A DNA stretch of 24,579 nt, taken from NCBI GenBank assembly GCA_038326725.1, contig JBBQKI010000032.1:1-24579 (forward strand). The letters run 5' to 3'. Under the pieces are notes generated by a model. It did no database searches. It saw only the letters and a list, made by a program, of their open reading frames with translations, and was not told the DNA's origin. The translations under genes and the position numbers were made by a program. Origin of the DNA: JBBQKI01 sp038326725 (GTDB lineage: Bacteria > Bacteroidota > Bacteroidia > Flavobacteriales > Flavobacteriaceae). Shown piece after piece: positions 1-7,154 of this stretch. The stretch's first letter is position 1; each line of letters begins with the position of its first letter.

Positions 1-75
1 AAGTACTTCAAAAAAGGCTTAACCGCATTGAAAATTCTTTTCAAAATCAATTTTCATCCATTGTTTTGCATTTAA
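1..75 (+). CDS. Possible C-terminal tail of an upstream gene (partial)
   Basis: Frame 1 is open from the first base of the window to a TAA at 73-75, giving 24 residues that begin KYFKKGLTALKILFK. The basic and hydrophobic composition would fit the end of a glycosyltransferase-like protein, which would suit the neighbouring glycan genes. This is too short to assign a family. The next gene's -7 box starts four bases after the stop. It could also be non-coding. Confidence 0.35.
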   Translation, partial: KYFKKGLTALKILFKINFHPLFCI

Positions 76-78
76 TTT

Positions 79-86
79 TATCTTTG
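79..86 (+). promoter_or_regulatory. -7 promoter box (TAnnTTTG) of the first glycosyltransferase
   Basis: TATCTTTG fully matches the Bacteroidota sigma-A -7 consensus TAnnTTTG. TTG triplets lie upstream at 61-63 and 66-68, but both are closer than the usual spacing of about 19 bases, so the -33 element is weak. Transcription would start near 92, giving a 5' leader of about 13 bases before the GTG at 105. Confidence 0.5.
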
Positions 87-104
87 AGAAAAATAAAATA
101 AACC

Positions 105-896
105 GTGAAGTCCTCCCTTTTAATTTCAACCTATAATTGGCCCGAAGCGTTGCAATTGGTCTTAAAGAGCGTGGAATTTCAAAGTGAAAAACCTGACGAA
201 ATTTTGATAGCGGACGATGGATCTACCGAAGCGACTTCCAAATTAATAGAGTTATTTCAGGAGAATTCCGCAATCCCCGTCAAGCACGTTTGGCAGGTAG
301 ACAAAGGCTTTCGAAGGTCGGCCATTTTGAATAAAGCCTTGGCCGGTTCAACTGCAGATTATATCATTCAAACCGATGGGGACTGCATATTGCATAAAGA
401 TTTTGTGAAAGACCATTTGGCGCTTGCCAAAGAGAAAACCTACCTTTATGGAAGTCGCGTCAATATTCAAAAAAATTATCTCGTCGAATTATTTGAAAAA
501 CAAGACATAAAGTTTATTTTTTTTTCAAAAGGAATAAAAAAAAGGTCGCGAAATTTACGGATACCTTTTTTAAGCAATTTTTATAAAGAAAGCCGTAAAG
601 TTTCAGATAAACTTAGGGGTTGTAACCTTTCATTTTGGAAAAAAGATTTTGTGGAAGTAAATGGTTATAACGAAGAGATGGAAGGCTGGGGAAGGGAAGA
701 TTCCGAACTCATCCACAGAATGTCCAACCGCGGTGTTGTGGGGAAAAGGTTGCGCTACCGAGGTATTATTTATCATATTTGGCACCTCGTAAAAAATAAA
801 GAAAATTTGGCTACGAATAATTCATTGCAAGAAAAGACGAGGGATGAAAAAAAGGTTTGGTGCGAAAACGGAATAGATAAATATTTTAATAAATAA
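105..896 (+). CDS. Family 2 glycosyltransferase, single domain (Glyco_transf_2 plus 7C)
   Basis: Likely transfers a sugar from a nucleotide-sugar donor to a surface glycan at the cytoplasmic face of the inner membrane. The GT-A fold motifs are visible: LLISTYN at residues 5-11, nucleotide-binding ADDGS at 36-40, the metal-binding DGDC at 91-94, and a galactosyltransferase C-terminal segment GWGREDSEL at 194-202. It has no membrane segment. It shares HVW..D.GF and ILNKA with both halves of the tandem glycosyltransferase at 3886-5541, so it is a one-domain relative. GTG at 105 is the only sensible start: a stop codon lies two codons upstream, and the conserved fold begins at residue 4. It ends nine bases before the convergent gene's end. 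The sugar and acceptor cannot be told from sequence. Confidence 0.88.
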   Translation: MKSSLLISTYNWPEALQLVLKSVEFQSEKPDEILIADDGSTEATSKLIELFQENSAIPVKHVWQVDKGFRRSAILNKALAGSTADYIIQTDGDCILHKDFVKDHLALAKEKTYLYGSRVNIQKNYLVELFEKQDIKFIFFSKGIKKRSRNLRIPFLSNFYKESRKVSDKLRGCNLSFWKKDFVEVNGYNEEMEGWGREDSELIHRMSNRGVVGKRLRYRGIIYHIWHLVKNKENLATNNSLQEKTRDEKKVWCENGIDKYFNK

Positions 897-905
897 GGGA
901 AAAAT

Positions 906-2045
906 TTAATCTTTTTCAGATTGGTCCAAAAATAAATTAATGGCTTTAGCTGCCCTTTCAGATGCCGTAGAGCCTTCTTCCATATAAAAGTTTTCCGTGG
1001 TTATTTTTTCTTGAATCGGTTTATATATTTCGAATTTTATTTTTGCGGTTGCCAATGCATTTGGAAGTTCATCAACTGTTTCAATTACTTCCCCGCATTT
1101 CCAAAACCGGTAATTGTCATCGTTCCAACAATCAATTTCTTCGGCATTTATAAAAATACATGGGCGCGCATTTATGATAAATTCAAAAATTTGACTTGAA
1201 ACATCGCCCAAATAAATATCGGCATTCCTTAAATAAGTCATATCCACACTTTTGTTACTTCCCAAATCAATATGTATGTTTTTTGCTTTTAAATATTTTT
1301 CAGGAATTACAGAGGCATTATCACCCCCGATTTTATTAAAAAGATTTATGTGGGGCGCAAATATCAGGTTATGATCTTTAGAATTATAAAAAAATTCCAA
1401 TACTTCCAAACCCATAAAATGCCACGAAGAGAATGGCGGGGAAAAGTGGGGAGTGTAAAGAACGACGGGTTTGTCATTGTGAAATATTCTTTCGGTCTCC
1501 ACATTTTTCAAGACATCAAGTTTTGGATATCCCACCACTGCAGTATGCTTGCTTAGTAGGTTTTTCTTTTTTAGCTGTTCATAATAATAATTGCCAAAAA
1601 TGAGATGCATATCAAAATCCAAAAGGTCATTTCTGTATGCATAGGCCCGCCCTGCGACCCCGTGCGGGAATTTTATGAATTTTGGTTTTTCCTTATTTTT
1701 GCGTGACTTCAATAAAATTTGATGAAAATAATCTGTAAAGATCAGTGCATCAAAATTATTGAGAAGGTAGTTTTGGTTCTTTTTGATCCAAAATCCCTTT
1801 CGCGGCAACTTGCGTCCTTTCAGTTTATCCGTAAATGCCCTTATTGCTGATGTTGGTAGTTTTTCAATAATTACATTTTTCCCATCAAGTTGTTGCAAGG
1901 TATTGTGCAAAAAGGTATGTTTTCCCGGATTTGTTAGAATATGGACTTGATTCTTTTTTGAAAGCTCAACAGCTACGCTGATAAAATGGTACACGTGGTG
2001 TATTTCATCCAGAAAAATGATTGCTATTATCTTATTTGGTTTCAC
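906..2045 (-). CDS. CDP-glycerol glycerophosphotransferase-like (GT-B type) protein
   Basis: 379 residues resembling the Glyphos_transf family (TagB/TagF-like). Gram-positive members transfer glycerol-phosphate or ribitol-phosphate from a CDP donor to wall polymers. Visible motifs, in family order, are FPHG (residues 126-129), GYPKLD (172-177), YTPH (197-200), FAPH (229-232) and GDVSSQIFEF (280-289). The last corresponds to the donor-binding D.SS..F.F segment. In a Gram-negative glycan cluster it more likely adds a phospho-polyol or related group to LPS or capsule, or acts as a divergent glycosyltransferase; this is inference. The start is GTG at 2045; no ATG occurs before the upstream in-frame stop. 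It is the last gene of a minus-strand arm, 52 bases after the preceding gene. Confidence 0.72.
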   Translation of the reverse strand: MKPNKIIAIIFLDEIHHVYHFISVAVELSKKNQVHILTNPGKHTFLHNTLQQLDGKNVIIEKLPTSAIRAFTDKLKGRKLPRKGFWIKKNQNYLLNNFDALIFTDYFHQILLKSRKNKEKPKFIKFPHGVAGRAYAYRNDLLDFDMHLIFGNYYYEQLKKKNLLSKHTAVVGYPKLDVLKNVETERIFHNDKPVVLYTPHFSPPFSSWHFMGLEVLEFFYNSKDHNLIFAPHINLFNKIGGDNASVIPEKYLKAKNIHIDLGSNKSVDMTYLRNADIYLGDVSSQIFEFIINARPCIFINAEEIDCWNDDNYRFWKCGEVIETVDELPNALATAKIKFEIYKPIQEKITTENFYMEEGSTASERAAKAINLFLDQSEKD

Positions 2046-2097
2046 AAGGCATTTATTACAACAGTTGCGTTAAGCTATAAAATTAAATTTCATAAGA

Positions 2098-2928
2098 TTA
2101 GGAATTGGCATTTATATTAAAATACTTCATCAAATTTATCCATTGAATTCTATTATTGTCGCGGCTAACGTTATGTTTTTTTAATGTCGTTTTTTGTGTT
2201 TCCGGAATCATAGTCGGCTTCTTCGTTTTTTTATTCGCTATGCTTACCTGGGTTCCCTCAATCATTGATAGAGCTTTAAACCAAAGGTCATCTGCCTTTG
2301 GGGACAATTGTTCAATTAGGGCCATATTTATAACTTGCTTGTTAAAGCAGTTGTGTGGGTAAAGCACGCCAAATACGCCCAACGGCAGCAAAAATTTAGA
2401 TTCGAAATTTAATGCCTCTATGTATGGCCATTCCATGTATGGACGCGGATTATCGTTTTCATCAAATTTAATTAAACGCGAAGTGCACGAAATAATATGG
2501 GTAGGTTTCAGGAGGTGCGATTGATAGAGCGTGTGCAAAAGATTCTTTGGGTAAATTTGGTCATCATCAATAGTGATTATTGGTAAAGTCTGCTCTATTT
2601 TTAAAGTTTCAATAAGCTTTAAGTGCGGGCAATCTATCTTGGAATACCGTATTTCAAAAACATCTCCTTCAAGTTTTTTAAGTTTTTTTGGAACAAGACT
2701 TTTTAAATCTTCGTGAATCCATAGCCAAATTTTTGTTGGAGTTGATTCTTGGAGCAATATGCTTCGTACGGTAAGGTGCACAAACTCAATTCTTGAATAT
2801 ATTGTGGTTAATGAAACTATAGCCGGGATTTCCTTTCTGGTGTTCCTTGATTTTGTTTTGCTTAATGAAAATCTATACAGTAGGGCAGATTGATTTAAAT
2901 AGGGAATAAGTTCTTTGAATATTTTCAA
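2098..2928 (-). CDS. Glycosyltransferase-like protein, 'ADDLWF' family (copy 1)
   Basis: 276 residues with a GT-A-like layout. IVSLTTI near residue 37 opens the fold, a DDD triad lies at 121-123 where a DxD metal site would be, and ADDLWFKA lies at 212-219. It is a paralogue of the product of 6337-7149; both share IVSLT, R.E/L..HLT.RSIL, LP.GV..GVLYP and the final K..TQK.(T/S)LKK region. I recognise it as a family common in glycan loci but cannot give a reaction. The only start available is TTG at 2928; the frame upstream runs to a stop at 2980-2982 without an ATG. It is preceded by a 98-base gap that has no clear promoter. Confidence 0.7.
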   Translation of the reverse strand: MKIFKELIPYLNQSALLYRFSLSKTKSRNTRKEIPAIVSLTTIYSRIEFVHLTVRSILLQESTPTKIWLWIHEDLKSLVPKKLKKLEGDVFEIRYSKIDCPHLKLIETLKIEQTLPIITIDDDQIYPKNLLHTLYQSHLLKPTHIISCTSRLIKFDENDNPRPYMEWPYIEALNFESKFLLPLGVFGVLYPHNCFNKQVINMALIEQLSPKADDLWFKALSMIEGTQVSIANKKTKKPTMIPETQKTTLKKHNVSRDNNRIQWINLMKYFNINANS

Positions 2929-3026
2929 AATTATAGATGGTTGAGCAATATTATAAAATGCCGCATTTAAGGAAAAATATTAAAATAGTTTATTTGAATC
3001 TTTGCTTCGGAGTTTCGCGATTATAG

Positions 3027-3788
3027 TCATTCCAATTTTCTATACAAAAGCCAAAGATTCACATACCGTTTAAAAACCCAAAACGCACTAACATAGGCTA
3101 AAATAAATCCTTCTTTTCCGTCCAAAAATCCCCGCCGGAAAAGGAATTGATTCCAAAAACGGAAACCCGGCCTTATAAAAAAATGGAACCAAGTTGGCCT
3201 TTTCCCTTTTTCAAAAAGCATTTGAGCTTGCAAGGCGCTGTAACGGTTCATTTTTGAAAGGTAATCGTCAAAAGATTTATAGGTGTGGTGGGGTAATGTA
3301 GTTTTTAAAAAAGAAGTTTCGCCTTCACTATCCAATCTTTCGTGCACTAAATTTGAATTGTATCTGCAATAATTTTTATTGAAAAGTCGGACTACATGAT
3401 CGTTTCGTAAACCGCTGTACTTGATTCGCTTTCCCATAAAATAAAAATCACGCTTCACGGAAAATGCAACTGCTTTAGGATTTTCAACCGTTTTTATTAT
3501 TTCTTCCGAAAGGGTTTTTGTTATTTCTTCATCTGGGTCAAAAAAAACAACCCAATCGTTTTTTGCTTTTGAAATGGCAAAGTTTTTTTGTGAAGAAAAA
3601 TTATCGAAGGCCCGTTTATGCACTATAACTTTTTCGTGCTTGGAAGCGATGGCAACCGTTTCATCAGTGCTAAAGGAATCCACAATAATAATCTCATCGG
3701 CAAACCAAAGGGTTTCTATAAAATTTTCAATCGCGGTAGCTTCGTTGAGCGTTATGGCAAGGGCACTGATTTTGACAGGATTTTCCAA
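3027..3788 (-). CDS. Family 2 glycosyltransferase, LgtF/WaaE-like
   Basis: 253 residues matching the beta-1,4-glucosyltransferase group of GT2 enzymes that build the LPS inner core (LgtF, WaaE). The N-terminus ISALAITLNEA (residues 7-17), VDSFSTDET (36-44), SSQKNFAI (65-72) and the DxD-type DPDEE (84-88) are typical of the group. The C-terminus (about 205-250) is aromatic and basic with two hydrophobic stretches, which suggests peripheral membrane attachment. TTG at 3788 is the start, because a TAG lies immediately upstream in frame and the conserved fold begins seven residues in. It is the first gene of the minus-strand arm and is read from a promoter overlapping that of the divergent tandem glycosyltransferase. 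Donor sugar is inferred only from family resemblance. Confidence 0.85.
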   Translation of the reverse strand: MENPVKISALAITLNEATAIENFIETLWFADEIIIVDSFSTDETVAIASKHEKVIVHKRAFDNFSSQKNFAISKAKNDWVVFFDPDEEITKTLSEEIIKTVENPKAVAFSVKRDFYFMGKRIKYSGLRNDHVVRLFNKNYCRYNSNLVHERLDSEGETSFLKTTLPHHTYKSFDDYLSKMNRYSALQAQMLFEKGKRPTWFHFFIRPGFRFWNQFLFRRGFLDGKEGFILAYVSAFWVFKRYVNLWLLYRKLE

Positions 3789-3846
3789 CTAGGGATTTTT
3801 AGATTAAAAATTATAGAAATTTAACGGAATCATCGAAAATATGCCA

Positions 3847-3879
3847 TTGCCACAAAATTAGGAAATAACTTTATCTTTG
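3847..3879 (+). promoter_or_regulatory. Promoter of the tandem glycosyltransferase operon
   Basis: TTG at 3847-3849 and TATCTTTG at 3872-3879 are 22 bases apart, close to the Bacteroidota -33/-7 arrangement. Only six bases separate the -7 box from the ATG at 3886, so the transcript would be leaderless or nearly so. Confidence 0.6.
3853..3860 (-). promoter_or_regulatory. -7 box for the minus-strand glycosyltransferase arm
   Basis: On the minus strand this reads TAATTTTG, a full TAnnTTTG match. It would start RNA near 3847, about 58 bases before the TTG at 3788. No clear -33 TTG is seen at the right distance. It lies inside the spacer of the plus-strand promoter, so the two divergent promoters overlap physically. 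Confidence 0.42.
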
Positions 3880-3885
3880 CCGCCT

Positions 3886-5541
3886 ATGCTCACCATCGAT
3901 ACTTCGGTAATCATCAGCACCTACAATTCCCCGGAATGGTTGGAAAAAGTGCTTTATGGCTATAATACCCAGACCAGCCGCAATTTTGAAATGATAATAG
4001 CTGATGACGGATCCACCGAAGAAACCGCTCAACTTATTGCTAGAATTAAAGAAGAAGTTTTTTACCCGATTGTGCATGTATGGCACGAAGATAGGGGATT
4101 CCAAAAATCAGAAATTCTTAACAAAGCAATATTAAAAAGCAGCACGGCCTATATTATAATGAGTGATGGCGACTGTATTCCCCGACGCGATTTTGTTGAA
4201 CAACATGTAAAATACCGCGAAAAGGGTTATTTCCTTTCCGGTGGTTATTTCATGTTGCCTTTGGATATTTCAGAAAATATTTCAAAAGATGATATTTATG
4301 AAGGGCGCTGTTTCAATATTTCATGGTTAAAGGAAAATGGTTTAAAAGTTTCTTTTAGAAACAACAAACTCTCGGCCGGACCCGCCAAGGCTGCACTTTT
4401 AAACGCAATAACCCCGACCAATGCGAGTTGGAACGGCCATAACGCTTCGGGTTGGAAGGATGATATTTTGGCTATAAACGGTTTTGACGAGCGCATGCAA
4501 TATGGCGGGCAAGACCGCGAACTGGGCGAAAGGCTTTTTAATAATGGTATAAAAAGCAAACAGATACGTTATCACGCCGTGGTTATTCATTTGGATCACC
4601 CACGCGGTTATAAAAACGAAGAATCAATTGCCAAAAACCTAGCGATCCGCAAGGAAACCCGAGATAGGAAAACAAGGTGGGCCAAAACCGGGATTAAAAA
4701 AAATGATGAAAACACTCCTTCAGTTTCGGTTATTTTAAGTACTTACAATCAACCCAAATGGCTGGAAAAAGCTTTGTGGGGCTTTGAGCAGCAAACCGAA
4801 AAAGATTTCGAGATCGTGATAGCGGATGATGGGTCTTCAACCGAAACCGAAACCTTGATCCGCACATTTGCCAATTCTTCACCATTGAAAATAACCCATG
4901 TGTGGCAGGAAGACCACGGGTTCCAAAAAACCAAGATTCTCAATAAGGCAATCCGCAAATCAAAAGGCCAATACCTGATTTTTACAGATGGCGACTGCAT
5001 CCCGAGAAATGATTTGGTAGCAACCCATTTTGGCCGGAGCAGGCCGGGCTGTTTCCTTTCGGCCGGTTATTTTAAACTGGATATGAGGCTCTCCGAAAAA
5101 ATTACCAAAGAAGATATCCAGACCCAACGCTGCTTTGATGCCCATTGGCTTTTGAAGAACGGTTTGCGCAAAACCTTTAAGCTGAACAAGCTTACTTCCG
5201 AAGGTTTCAAGGAAAAATTCCTAAACACCTTCACCACTACGAGTGCTACTTGGGACGGCAACAATGCCTCTGGATGGCGAAACGATATTTTGGCCATAAA
5301 TGGTTTTGACGAACGCATGCAGTATGGCGGCGAGGACCGCGAAATGGGTGAACGGCTTATGAACTATGGAATCATTCCAGTGCAGATGCGCTACAGCACT
5401 GTAACCCTGCATTTGGACCACACCCGAGGTTATGTAAAAAAAGAGATGATTGTTAAAAACAGGGCCATCCGGAAAATCACGAAAAGAGAGAAACGCATTT
5501 GGACGGTATATGGGATTGAAAAAGAGGGGAGCGGGAAGTGA
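3886..5541 (+). CDS. Tandem two-domain family 2 glycosyltransferase
   Basis: 551 residues made of two full GT2 plus C-terminal galactosyltransferase (7C) modules, residues 7-272 and 281-545, joined by a short polar linker. Each half has STYN, ADDGS (39-43 and 313-317), DGDC (94-97 and 368-371), the identical block DILAINGFDERMQYGG (193-208 and 467-482), DRE and HLDH (235-238 and 509-512). Every motif pair is exactly 274 residues apart, so the halves are collinear without net insertion or deletion. By eye roughly half the residues agree. Both DxD sites are kept, so both halves may be active, perhaps adding two successive or alternating sugars as in KfoC or PmHAS; that is inference. ATG at 3886 is preferred over an in-frame TTG at 3877, which lies inside the -7 box. 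It overlaps the next gene by four bases. Confidence 0.9.
   Translation: MLTIDTSVIISTYNSPEWLEKVLYGYNTQTSRNFEMIIADDGSTEETAQLIARIKEEVFYPIVHVWHEDRGFQKSEILNKAILKSSTAYIIMSDGDCIPRRDFVEQHVKYREKGYFLSGGYFMLPLDISENISKDDIYEGRCFNISWLKENGLKVSFRNNKLSAGPAKAALLNAITPTNASWNGHNASGWKDDILAINGFDERMQYGGQDRELGERLFNNGIKSKQIRYHAVVIHLDHPRGYKNEESIAKNLAIRKETRDRKTRWAKTGIKKNDENTPSVSVILSTYNQPKWLEKALWGFEQQTEKDFEIVIADDGSSTETETLIRTFANSSPLKITHVWQEDHGFQKTKILNKAIRKSKGQYLIFTDGDCIPRNDLVATHFGRSRPGCFLSAGYFKLDMRLSEKITKEDIQTQRCFDAHWLLKNGLRKTFKLNKLTSEGFKEKFLNTFTTTSATWDGNNASGWRNDILAINGFDERMQYGGEDREMGERLMNYGIIPVQMRYSTVTLHLDHTRGYVKKEMIVKNRAIRKITKREKRIWTVYGIEKEGSGK
3904..5520 (+). repeat. Internal gene duplication, two copies with 822-base period
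   Basis: Copy 1 is 3904-4725 and copy 2 is 4726-5520, within the tandem glycosyltransferase. Motif spacing is constant at 274 codons. DNA similarity is clearest around 4458-4535 and 5280-5357, where most differences are at third codon positions. This indicates an old or partly homogenised tandem duplication. Confidence 0.8.
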
Positions 5542-6329
5542 AAGTTTTAAATTCAAACATAAAAATGACCGAGATATTTTCAGAAGATGGAATGGTTTTG
5601 AAAAAAAAAATTCTTCAATCGGTGGAGGCTTTTCCTAAGGGAGAAACCATTTACGGCGGAGAGCGTAACACTATCAAAACCTTTGAGTTTCCAGATATTA
5701 AGCTGAACATAAAGGCTTTTAAAAAACCAAATATATTTAATAAGATAGCTTACCGCTTTTTTAGGAAATCCAAAGCCCAACGCTCTTTTGAACATGCCGC
5801 GTTTTTGTTGGAAAAGGGGATAGGAACACCCAAGCCATTGGCATACCTTCAAAATGATAGCGGCCTTTTTTTTGGGAAAAGCTATTATGTTTGCGAGCAT
5901 TTGGAACACGACATCACCTACCGTGAAATCATTCACGACCCGAATTTCCCCAACCGAAATGAAATTTTGAAACAGTTTACCTTGTTCACCCATAGACTGC
6001 ATGAGAATGGAATCGAGTTTTTGGATCATTCCCCCGGCAATACATTGATCGTCATTAGTGAGAATAATCGTTATGATTTTTTTTTGGTGGACCTTAACCG
6101 GATGAAATTCCATGAAAAAATGGATCATGAAACCCGGATTAAGAATTTTTCGAAACTGACTTCCGATAAAAATATGGTGGCCGTTATGAGTGCTGAATAT
6201 GCAAAACTTATTAATGGCGATTACCTTCAAATTTTCACGGAAATGTGGGGGCTCACTGAAAAATTTCAGCAAAAGTACCACCGCAAGCGCAGATTGAAAA
6301 AGCAGTTCCTTTTTTGGCGAAAAAAATAA
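5538..6329 (+). CDS. Kdo/WaaP-family LPS core kinase
   Basis: 263 residues of the lipopolysaccharide kinase family (Kdo/WaaP, InaA-like), which phosphorylates Kdo or heptose of the LPS inner core with ATP in the cytoplasm. Seen are the ATP-lysine candidate K59 in LNIKAFK, the catalytic loop LDHSPGNT (residues 162-169, D163 and N168), and the metal-binding D185 in FLVDLNR. The tail is strongly basic (from about residue 245), as expected for a protein working at an acidic membrane. The GTG at 5538 overlaps the upstream TGA as GTGA, suggesting translational coupling. ATG at 5565 (residue 10) is an alternative start. Placement between core glycosyltransferases supports a core phosphorylation role, though the exact sugar is not determined. 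Confidence 0.83.
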   Translation: MKVLNSNIKMTEIFSEDGMVLKKKILQSVEAFPKGETIYGGERNTIKTFEFPDIKLNIKAFKKPNIFNKIAYRFFRKSKAQRSFEHAAFLLEKGIGTPKPLAYLQNDSGLFFGKSYYVCEHLEHDITYREIIHDPNFPNRNEILKQFTLFTHRLHENGIEFLDHSPGNTLIVISENNRYDFFLVDLNRMKFHEKMDHETRIKNFSKLTSDKNMVAVMSAEYAKLINGDYLQIFTEMWGLTEKFQQKYHRKRRLKKQFLFWRKK

Positions 6330-6336
6330 TTTACGG

Positions 6337-7149
6337 ATGAAATTAAAAGAAATCCCCGTATCCATTTACCATTCCCTAAGGTTGAAGGCGTTGAATGCCG
6401 GAGAACTTAAAAAAGGGAAAGGAAATGAATTGCCGGTAATAGTTTCATTGACCTCCATTCCATCAAGGCTTTCCACATTACACCTTACTATAAGGAGCAT
6501 TTTATGCCAGCCCCAAAAGCCGATAAAAATCGTTTTGTGGCTGAACGATGGGCTAAAATCCGAAATTCCAAAAAGTTTGGAAAAATTGGTGGGCACAATT
6601 TTCGAGATCCGGTTTTCTCCTTTAAATTGTTCGCATCGAAAGCTAATCTATTCCTTGCAGGAATTCCCAGACCTTCCAATAATTACCTGCGATGACGACT
6701 GTATTTACCGCAAAAATTGGTTGCTGCCGCTTTATAGAACCTACCTCCAAAACCCAAAAAGGATTATAGCGCATCGCTTGAGGTGCATTCAATTTTCCGA
6801 AATTGGTAAAACCTTGCCCTATAAGGAATGGAACTGCAATGGCACAAAAAACCCGAGGGCATTTTTACCCATTGGTGCGGAAGGCGTTTTGTATCCACCA
6901 CATATTTTCCCGGAAATCGTTTGGGACGAAAGCTTGTTTTTAAAACTTGCGCCCAATGCCGATGATCTTTGGTTCAAAGCAATATCGTTAAGGGAAAACA
7001 TCCTGCCGCATCAATCGGAAAATACCCCTGTGGGTGCAATACCGATAATGGGCACCCAAAAGGTTTCCCTGAAAAAAACGAATATAGACGAGGATCAAAA
7101 CCGGGTGCAATGGGAAAATTTGGCACTGTATTTTGACTTGAAAATATGA
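6337..7149 (+). CDS. Glycosyltransferase-like protein, 'ADDLWF' family (copy 2)
   Basis: 270 residues, paralogue of the minus-strand product at 2098-2928. IVSLTSIPSRL opens at residue 35, the DDD triad is at 119-121, LPIGAEGVLYPP lies at 177-188 and ADDLWFKA at 208-215. The layout resembles a GT-A glycosyltransferase with a DxD-like site, but the reaction is not known to me. It begins seven bases after the kinase gene and closes the plus-strand arm. It ends only five bases from the converging GT9 gene, leaving no room for an intrinsic terminator. ATG start at 6337. Confidence 0.7.
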   Translation: MKLKEIPVSIYHSLRLKALNAGELKKGKGNELPVIVSLTSIPSRLSTLHLTIRSILCQPQKPIKIVLWLNDGLKSEIPKSLEKLVGTIFEIRFSPLNCSHRKLIYSLQEFPDLPIITCDDDCIYRKNWLLPLYRTYLQNPKRIIAHRLRCIQFSEIGKTLPYKEWNCNGTKNPRAFLPIGAEGVLYPPHIFPEIVWDESLFLKLAPNADDLWFKAISLRENILPHQSENTPVGAIPIMGTQKVSLKKTNIDEDQNRVQWENLALYFDLKI

Positions 7150-7154
7150 GCAGT

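Noticed and set aside
3877..3885. Earlier TTG start for the tandem glycosyltransferase
   Set aside because: The TTG lies inside the -7 box, so it would be upstream of the predicted RNA start; the ATG at 3886 is a better choice.
5580..6365. 261-residue minus-strand open frame opposite the kinase gene
   Set aside because: The kinase on the plus strand has clear catalytic motifs and operon context, while the opposite frame shows no conserved motif and starts inside the next gene.
7150..7154. Terminator between the convergent genes ending at 7149 and 7155
   Set aside because: Only five bases separate them and no hairpin with a U-tract is visible within the flanking coding ends.
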